Source: Polaribacter sp. (lineage in GTDB: Bacteria; Bacteroidota; Bacteroidia; Flavobacteriales; Flavobacteriaceae). Taken from it: a stretch of DNA of 41,975 bases. Position numbers and translations under genes: made by a program. The notes below the pieces were generated by a model. That model saw nothing but the letters and a program-made list of their open reading frames with translations. It had not been told where the DNA came from and did no database searches. Shown here piece after piece: positions 34,710 through 41,975 of this stretch. Numbering within the stretch: the first letter of the stretch is position 1; every line of letters begins with the position of its first letter. The stretch covers positions 1 to 41,975 of the forward strand of contig JAQXEU010000040.1 in the NCBI GenBank assembly GCA_029250685.1, read 5' to 3'.

Positions 34710-35240
34710 ATGAAAAAAATACTAGCATTTGCCGGAAGTAATAGTAAAACATCAATCAATAAAGAACTAGCAACATATGCTGCTAATCTTTTGAATGGTG
34801 TAGAAACAAGGATTTTAGATTTAAATGATTTTCCATTGCCAGTTTATGGAATTGATGAAGAAAAAGAAAATGGAATTCCTTTCAATTCACAAAAATTCTT
34901 GGATATTATAAAAGAGTCAGACGGAATCATTTTATCGCTAGCAGAACATAATGGTAATTTTTCTGTAGCTTTTAAAAATATATTTGATTGGATGTCACGT
35001 ATTGAACAAAAATTATGGAACAATAAACCAATGTTGTTATTAGCAACTTCTCCAGGAGGAAGAGGTGGAGCTTCTGTTTTGTCAATCGCAAATAACGGAT
35101 TTCCTCACATGGGAGGAAATGTTGTAACAACGTTTTCTTTAGCTAATTTTTACGATAATTTTAAAAATAATGAAATAGAAAACGCTGAATTAAAAGCAGC
35201 GTTTTTAAAAGCAGTTAAAGAATTTCAATTAGCAATATAA
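34710..35240 (+). CDS. NAD(P)H-dependent FMN reductase family protein, 176 aa
   Basis: A flavodoxin-fold reductase. The N-terminal FMN phosphate loop is FAGSNSKTSINKELA (about 6-20) and the mid-motif AEHNGNFSVAFKNIFDWMSR (about 87-106) is diagnostic for the NADPH-dependent FMN reductase / azoreductase-like family. LLATSPGGRGGAS closes the flavin site. It could reduce quinones or other electrophiles. The ATG follows the DoxX stop directly. Confidence 0.9.
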   Translation: MKKILAFAGSNSKTSINKELATYAANLLNGVETRILDLNDFPLPVYGIDEEKENGIPFNSQKFLDIIKESDGIILSLAEHNGNFSVAFKNIFDWMSRIEQKLWNNKPMLLLATSPGGRGGASVLSIANNGFPHMGGNVVTTFSLANFYDNFKNNEIENAELKAAFLKAVKEFQLAI

Positions 35241-35250
35241 ATTTATAAAT

Positions 35251-35688
35251 ATGGGAGATATTTCTAAAGACATCAATTCAAAATTTAAGAACAACAAAGT
35301 AAAAGCACTTATCAATATTAAATACACTGCAAATTGGTTGAGTAGTAAGGAGATTGAGTATTTTAAACCCTACGGATTATCTCCACAACAGTATAATATT
35401 TTAAGGATTTTAAGAGGTGCTGCAAAGCCAATTAAAGTTCAGTTGATTAAAGAGAGAATGATTGAGCGAGCTCCAAACGCTACTAGGTTAATGGATAAAT
35501 TATGCGATAAAAAACTAATTGAGAGAGAACGTTGTGAACATGATAGAAGAGTAGTCTATATTAATATTTCTACCAAAGGATTAAAATTACTTGATAAAAT
35601 TGATGTAAGTACTGATATTAATTTTATGAATAAATTAAATGAAGAAGAAGCAAGTCTATTAAGTGAATTATTAGATAAATTAAGATAA
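35251..35688 (+). CDS. MarR family transcriptional regulator, 145 aa
   Basis: A winged-helix protein of MarR size. The recognition region is LSPQQYNILRILRGAAKPIK (about 44-63), followed by the wing motif KKLIERERCEHDRRVVYINIS (about 90-110) with the conserved DRR. MarR proteins commonly respond to phenolics, quinones or oxidants. It is third in an operon whose other products are redox-type proteins, and two palindromes in this region are plausible binding sites. Confidence 0.9.
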   Translation: MGDISKDINSKFKNNKVKALINIKYTANWLSSKEIEYFKPYGLSPQQYNILRILRGAAKPIKVQLIKERMIERAPNATRLMDKLCDKKLIERERCEHDRRVVYINISTKGLKLLDKIDVSTDINFMNKLNEEEASLLSELLDKLR

Positions 35689-35693
35689 AACAA

Positions 35694-36563
35694 ATGAAAA
35701 CATATAAAAGCATTAAGCATTTAGGAGAAAGTCCCTTAGTAAATATGGGACCAATTAAATTGCGACAACCAATACCAACGAATGAAGTAGAAAATGTAGA
35801 CCCTTTTTTATTACTACATCATTATGGACCCTATGCAATTAGCGAGTTTAGTAATCCGTTTGATTTAGGGCCACATCCACATAGAGGATTTGAGCCAATT
35901 ACTTTGTTGTTTCAAGGCGAACAATTACACCGTGATTCGTTAGGAAATGAAAGCGTTGTAAAATCTGGTGATGCTCAGTGGACAACGGCTGGAAGAGGAA
36001 TCATTCATGCTGAAGGACCAACAAAAGAGTTTGTGAAAAAAGGTGGCGATTTAGAAGGAATTCAGTTGTGGTTAAATTTACCAGCAAAATATAAAATGAT
36101 AACTCCAGCATATCAACATGCAAAAAGTGATGAAATGCCAATTATTAAAGATGCGTCTGGAAACATCAAATTGAAAGTTGTTGCTGGTGAACAACAAAAG
36201 AAGTTTGGAAAGATAAAAACACAAACTTCGGTAAATGTTTTTATGATTGAGGCAAATGGAAAAGGAGATTTAGAAATTGATATTCCAACTACTCATGAAA
36301 GTTGTGTGTATTTGTTAGATGGAGAAGTGAAAATTAATGATGAAGAAACTTTGTTTAAAGGAGAATCTCAAATGGCAGTTTTTAATACTGATGGAAATAC
36401 GATTAAAATAGAAACTGCAAAAAAGAGTAAATTAATTGTTGTTTCTGGTGAGCCGATTAAAGAGAAAGTTGCTCAATATGGACCTTATGTAATGAACACT
36501 CAAACTGAATTATTAGAAGCTATGAGAGATTATCAAGATGGTAAAATGGGACATTTATATTAA
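35694..36563 (+). CDS. Pirin family protein, 289 aa
   Basis: A bicupin with the pirin metal-site motif GPHPHRGFEPITLLF (about 60-74) and a following His in LHRDSLG and Glu in IIHAEGP. Some bacterial pirins are quercetinases; others regulate enzymes. It follows the MarR gene by 5 nt. The operon ends at a hairpin with a T tract. Confidence 0.92.
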   Translation: MKTYKSIKHLGESPLVNMGPIKLRQPIPTNEVENVDPFLLLHHYGPYAISEFSNPFDLGPHPHRGFEPITLLFQGEQLHRDSLGNESVVKSGDAQWTTAGRGIIHAEGPTKEFVKKGGDLEGIQLWLNLPAKYKMITPAYQHAKSDEMPIIKDASGNIKLKVVAGEQQKKFGKIKTQTSVNVFMIEANGKGDLEIDIPTTHESCVYLLDGEVKINDEETLFKGESQMAVFNTDGNTIKIETAKKSKLIVVSGEPIKEKVAQYGPYVMNTQTELLEAMRDYQDGKMGHLY

Positions 36564-36583
36564 CAATTTTACACAACAATTTT

Positions 36584-36616
36584 AAAAGCCCAAGAACTAA
36601 TTCTCGGGCTTTTTTG
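36584..36616 (+). terminator. Terminator after the pirin gene
   Basis: AAAAGCCC and GGGCTTTT arms enclose an A-C mismatch, an inner AGAA/TTCT stem and a CTAA loop, followed by a T run to 36615. Confidence 0.75.
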
Positions 36617-36646
36617 TTTCCAAAAAAATATAGTATCTTGCTAAAC

Positions 36647-36664
36647 TATTATGCATGCATAATA
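36647..36664. promoter_or_regulatory. 18-bp perfect palindrome upstream of the FadH-like gene
   Basis: TATTATGCATGCATAATA is fully self-complementary and lies 13 bp before the ATG at 36678. The next gene is a flavoprotein reductase and a MarR regulator gene is 1 kb upstream, so a repressor site is a fair guess. Confidence 0.5.
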
Positions 36665-36665
36665 A

Positions 36666-38705
<2,040 letters not shown>

Positions 38706-38742
38706 AACTATTTTTAGTAAATCAATAACTAAGCAAAGCAAG

Positions 38743-39729
38743 ATGAAATCATTTAAAATAGAAGAAATCAATTCATTATTAAACGGTGAATTATTAGGGA
38801 GTTGCTCCGAAGAAATTACTGCTCCAGAGCAGATTGAAAATGCCGAAAAAGGGCAAATCACTTTTATTGGTAGTAGGAAATTTGCTCGTTTATGGGACAA
38901 TTCTAATGCTAGCGCTGCTATTGTTGATGAAAAATTAGATATTGAGCCAGGAAGTAATAAGGCATTTATTAAAGTGAAAAATGCAGATTTAGCGATGGCA
39001 ATGTTGCTAGAAGCTTTTCAGCCTGAAGCCCCACATTTTGAAATAGACATTCATCCAACAGCAGTAATTGATGAAACTGTTAAGTTAGGTAATGGATGTA
39101 AAGTTGGAGCGAATTGCTATGTTGGTAAAAATGTAGTTTTAGGAAATGGTGTTATTTTATATCCAAATGTTTCAGTTTTTGATGATACAACTATTGGGAA
39201 TAATACAATAGTTTGGTCTGGAACGGTAATTAGAGAAAGAAGTATGATAGGCGATAATTGTATTTTTCATGCAAATGTTAGTATTGGAGCTGATGGATTT
39301 GGTTACAGACCAAGTGAACAAGGATTGACTAAGATTCCACATATAGGAAATGTTGTTATTGGAAATAATGTAGAAATTGGTTCAAGTTCTTGTGTTGATA
39401 GGGGAAAATTTAGTTCTACAATTTTAGGTGACGGATGTAAGATTGATAATTTGGTTCAGATAGGGCACAATTCGGTATTAGGAAAGTTCTGTATTATGGC
39501 AGGAAATAGTGGTTTAGCAGGTTCAGTAACTTTGGGAGATGGAGTAATAATTGGCGGAAGTGCGTCAATAAAAGATCATACAACGATTCACTCTGGAGCA
39601 AAAGTAGGTGCAGGATCAGGTGTTATTGCTGATGTTGCGGCAGGAAAAACAGTAGTTGGTTATCCGGCTGCAGATTCTAGAGAAATGATGAAACAATGGG
39701 TTGCTCTACGTAGACTTGCAAGAGGATAA
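38743..39729 (+). CDS. lpxD: UDP-3-O-acylglucosamine N-acyltransferase LpxD, 328 aa
   Basis: An N-terminal uridine-binding domain (about 1-100) is followed by a left-handed beta-helix of hexapeptide repeats and a short helical tail. The catalytic His is in NLVQIGHNSVLGK (about 228-240), and FHANVSIGADGFGYRPSEQG (about 180-199) matches the acyl-chain pocket. LpxD adds the N-linked acyl chain in lipid A synthesis. Bacteroidota often carry more than one LpxD-like gene; this one is not next to lpxA or lpxC, so it may be an extra copy. The start is ATG 38743. Confidence 0.9.
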   Translation: MKSFKIEEINSLLNGELLGSCSEEITAPEQIENAEKGQITFIGSRKFARLWDNSNASAAIVDEKLDIEPGSNKAFIKVKNADLAMAMLLEAFQPEAPHFEIDIHPTAVIDETVKLGNGCKVGANCYVGKNVVLGNGVILYPNVSVFDDTTIGNNTIVWSGTVIRERSMIGDNCIFHANVSIGADGFGYRPSEQGLTKIPHIGNVVIGNNVEIGSSSCVDRGKFSSTILGDGCKIDNLVQIGHNSVLGKFCIMAGNSGLAGSVTLGDGVIIGGSASIKDHTTIHSGAKVGAGSGVIADVAAGKTVVGYPAADSREMMKQWVALRRLARG

Positions 39730-39751
39730 AATAAGCATGTAGTAAATATTT

Positions 39752-39780
39752 AAATCTCGCTTTTCCGCGAGATTTTTTTA
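39752..39780 (+). terminator. Terminator after lpxD
   Basis: AAATCTCGC (39752-39760), a TTTTCC loop, GCGAGATTT (39767-39775) and a run of T: a 9-bp stem with a T tract, 23 nt after the stop codon. Confidence 0.85.
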
Positions 39781-39853
39781 TGTAAAAAATGAATAAGGTT
39801 AATAGAAAATAAATGCCGATATTTGCTTTTCAACAATAAAAAACAGAACGATT

Positions 39854-40036
39854 ATGTCGATGAACAAAAATACTGTCCTTGGTTGGGCAACATTTATTAT
39901 GATATTTGTAGGATTAGGTTTAATTGCACTTGGTGTTTTTAGATATAGAGATGTTTCTGGTTGGGGATTTGGTGCTGTTGGTGCTGGTTTCTTTGCTATT
40001 GCTTGGGTGTTTAATGCATTAAAAGGAAGAGTGTAG
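39854..40036 (+). CDS. CAL67264-family membrane protein, 60 aa
   Basis: A 60-residue protein with two helices (about 8-27 and 37-54) and the glycine-rich, tryptophan-containing loop RYRDVSGWGFGAVGAGFF. I recognise it as the small CAL67264-type membrane protein of Flavobacteriia. Function unknown. It sits 33 nt before ettA on the same strand. Confidence 0.85.
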   Translation: MSMNKNTVLGWATFIMIFVGLGLIALGVFRYRDVSGWGFGAVGAGFFAIAWVFNALKGRV

Positions 40037-40069
40037 TCTTCTGAAATTCAATCAAATTTATTTATAATT

Positions 40070-41761
40070 ATGTCAGACGATAAGAAAGTCATCTTTTCGA
40101 TGAATAAGGTTTCAAAAACCTATCAAAGTACAAACAAACAAGTTTTAAAAGATATTTATTTAAGTTTTTTCTACGGAGCTAAAATCGGAATTCTAGGTTT
40201 AAATGGTTCAGGAAAATCAACTTTACTAAAAATTATTGCAGGTAAAGAAAAAAACTATCAAGGTGATGTTGTTTTTTCTCCTGGCTATAAAGTTGGTTAT
40301 TTAGAACAAGAACCAGAATTAGACGAAACAAAAACGGTAATGGAAATTGTAAAAGAAGGAGTTGCAGAAACAGTTGCGATTTTGGAAGAGTATAATAAGA
40401 TTAACGACATGTTTGGTTTAGAAGAAGTATATTCTGATCCAGATAAAATGGAGAAGTTGATGAATCAACAAGCAGAGTTGCAAGATAAAATTGATGCTTC
40501 AAATGCCTGGGAATTAGACACTAAATTAGAGATTGCAATGGATGCATTACGTACTCCAGAATCAGATAAACTAATTTCAGTTTTATCTGGAGGAGAAAGA
40601 CGTAGAGTAGCATTATGTAGATTGTTATTACAAGAACCAGAAATTTTATTGTTAGATGAGCCAACAAATCACTTAGATGCAGAATCTGTTCATTGGTTAG
40701 AACATCATTTAGCACAATATAAAGGAACTGTAATTGCTGTAACACACGATAGATATTTCTTAGATAATATTGCAGGTTGGATTTTAGAATTAGACAGAGG
40801 AGAAGGAATTCCATGGAAAGGAAATTACTCTTCTTGGTTGGATCAAAAATCGAAGCGTTTAGCACAAGAAAGTAAAACAGCTTCTAAAAGACAGAAGACG
40901 TTAGAACGTGAGTTAGATTGGGTTCGTCAAGGAGCAAAAGGCCGTCAGACTAAACAAAAAGCTCGTTTAAAGAGTTATGATAAGTTGATGAGTCAAGATC
41001 AAAAGCAAACCGAGGAAAAATTAGAAATTTACATTCCGAATGGACCAAGACTAGGTACAAATGTGATTGAAGCTACTGGTGTTTCTAAAGCTTTTGATGA
41101 TAAGTTGTTGTACGAAAGCTTAGAGTTTAATTTACCACAAGCTGGGATTGTTGGAATTATTGGACCTAATGGAGCTGGAAAAACAACCATTTTTAAAATG
41201 ATCATGGGTGAAGAACAACCAGATAAAGGAAGTTTTAAAGTCGGTGAAACTGCAAAGATTGCTTATGTAGATCAGGCGCATTCTAATATTGATGCTGATA
41301 AATCTATTTGGGAAAACTTCTCTGATGGACAAGAGTTGGTAATGATGGGAGGAAAGCAAGTAAATTCTAGAGCGTATTTAAGTCGCTTTAATTTTGCAGG
41401 AAGTGAACAAAACAAAAAAGTTTCTACTCTTTCTGGAGGAGAAAGAAATAGGTTGCATTTAGCAATGACGTTGAAAGAAGAAGGAAATGTGTTATTATTA
41501 GATGAACCAACAAATGATTTAGATGTAAATACTCTAAGAGCATTGGAAGAAGGTTTAGAAAATTTTGCTGGTTGTGCTGTAGTAATTAGTCACGATAGAT
41601 GGTTTTTAGATAGAGTTTGTACTCATATTTTAGCTTTTGAAGGAGATAGTCAAGTGTATTTCTTTGAAGGTTCTTTTACAGACTATGAAGAGAATAAAAA
41701 GAAACGTTTAGGTGGAGATATGATACCGAAACGAATTAAATACAAAAAATTAATTAGATAG
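40070..41761 (+). CDS. ettA: Energy-dependent translational throttle protein EttA (ABC-F), 563 aa
   Basis: Two ABC modules without membrane helices. Module one has Walker A GLNGSGKST (about 43-51), the arm insertion near 92-150, signature LSGGERRR and Walker B LLLDEPTNHLD. The linker QGAKGRQTKQKARLKSYDKL lies between. Module two has Walker A GPNGAGKT, signature LSGGERNRLH and LLLDEPTNDLD. EttA binds the ribosomal E site and couples the first translation steps to ATP level. Length and arm size fit EttA rather than Uup. Confidence 0.95.
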   Translation: MSDDKKVIFSMNKVSKTYQSTNKQVLKDIYLSFFYGAKIGILGLNGSGKSTLLKIIAGKEKNYQGDVVFSPGYKVGYLEQEPELDETKTVMEIVKEGVAETVAILEEYNKINDMFGLEEVYSDPDKMEKLMNQQAELQDKIDASNAWELDTKLEIAMDALRTPESDKLISVLSGGERRRVALCRLLLQEPEILLLDEPTNHLDAESVHWLEHHLAQYKGTVIAVTHDRYFLDNIAGWILELDRGEGIPWKGNYSSWLDQKSKRLAQESKTASKRQKTLERELDWVRQGAKGRQTKQKARLKSYDKLMSQDQKQTEEKLEIYIPNGPRLGTNVIEATGVSKAFDDKLLYESLEFNLPQAGIVGIIGPNGAGKTTIFKMIMGEEQPDKGSFKVGETAKIAYVDQAHSNIDADKSIWENFSDGQELVMMGGKQVNSRAYLSRFNFAGSEQNKKVSTLSGGERNRLHLAMTLKEEGNVLLLDEPTNDLDVNTLRALEEGLENFAGCAVVISHDRWFLDRVCTHILAFEGDSQVYFFEGSFTDYEENKKKRLGGDMIPKRIKYKKLIR

Positions 41762-41848
41762 AATTAGTCAAAATAATCATAAAACATGAGTATTGTCATA
41801 TTTTGAATTTAGTGTTAAATGTATCTTTGATTTGTATAACGTCAGCAA

Positions 41849-41870
41849 AAAGTGATCTAATTATCACTTT
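41849..41870. repeat. Short inverted repeat upstream of the right-edge gene
   Basis: AAAGTGAT (41849-41856), a CTAATT spacer and ATCACTTT (41863-41870). It lies 48 nt before the start of the truncated gene. It may be a regulatory site or part of an IS end. Confidence 0.45.
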
Positions 41871-41917
41871 AATATAAGAGATAGGTTTTATTATTTTTAC
41901 AAACCTTTAAATCTTAA

Positions 41918-41975
41918 ATGATGAAAAACAAGAAAAGTGCCAATGCTTTAATTAGCGACTTAAAACGTAAGACAA
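41918..41975 (+). CDS. Start of a gene cut by the right edge, possible IS3-type transposase OrfA
   Basis: Two adjacent ATG codons (41918 and 41921) open a frame that reads MMKNKKSANALISDLKRKT before the window ends. A basic opening with SDLKRKT resembles the start of IS3-type OrfA proteins of Bacteroidota, which continue into an HTH. Only 19 residues are visible, so this is a weak suggestion; any small basic protein is possible. Confidence 0.35.
   Translation, partial: MMKNKKSANALISDLKRKT

Noticed and set aside
39818..39825. GATATTTG as a -7 element for the CAL67264-type gene
   Set aside because: First consensus base is wrong and no TTG lies at the right distance; not listed as a promoter.

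Overview
The window is AT-rich chromosomal DNA from a member of the Bacteroidota, most likely a marine-type Flavobacteriaceae. The grounds are: very low GC, A-rich leaders without Shine-Dalgarno sequences, promoters of the TTTG / TAnnTTTG type, a menaquinone pathway, a large TamB divergent from tsaD, a flavobacterial-type LptD divergent from an amidase with a SPOR-like tail, and the small CAL67264-type membrane protein next to ettA. I cannot name the genus. I see no rRNA, tRNA, CRISPR array or complete mobile element.

Layout. 1-152: start of a lipoprotein gene on the minus strand, preceded by three TCACC...GGTGA palindromes. 421-3535 (minus): one tightly packed operon reading SPFH protein, four micro-membrane proteins (25, 33, 52 and 35 aa), a DUF4177-like 52-aa protein, a 170-aa membrane protein, a secreted alpha/beta hydrolase and a 55-aa Arc-type DNA-binding protein. 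3616-5483: secreted S1/P1 nuclease facing tsaD across a bidirectional terminator. 5619-14155 (plus): tamB, a nucleotidyltransferase and sugar-kinase pair, then pfkA and gap. 14180-17207 (minus): lptD and ridA. 17300-30304 (plus): amidase, MCE/MlaD-like protein, AhpD-like protein, a two-gene Fe-S electron-transfer module with an intercistronic hairpin, a SPOR-like lipoprotein, two PH-domain membrane proteins, menA, a DUF4349 lipoprotein, SRPBCC and VOC proteins, menC, a CPBP protease and menE. 30297-34222 (minus): a membrane-anchored regulator with a secreted-enzyme-type ectodomain and LuxR-like HTH, YebC, and an acyl-CoA carboxylase beta subunit. 34356-39729 (plus): a redox or electrophile-response island (DoxX, FMN reductase, MarR regulator, pirin, then an FadH-like old yellow enzyme), ending in an LpxD acyltransferase. 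39854-41761: CAL67264-type protein and ettA. The right edge cuts a gene that may be an IS3-type transposase orfA.

Much of the content is ordinary envelope biology (TamB, LptD, LpxD, MCE, amidase), central carbon metabolism and menaquinone synthesis. The parts most worth a second look are the SPFH/microprotein/Arc operon, the regulator whose ectodomain resembles a module of secreted phosphoesterases, the 17-A run inside the FadH-like gene, and several sharp palindromes at promoters. Several genes (tsaD, tamB, lptD, the smaller PH protein and menC) appear to start at TTG with no usable ATG.
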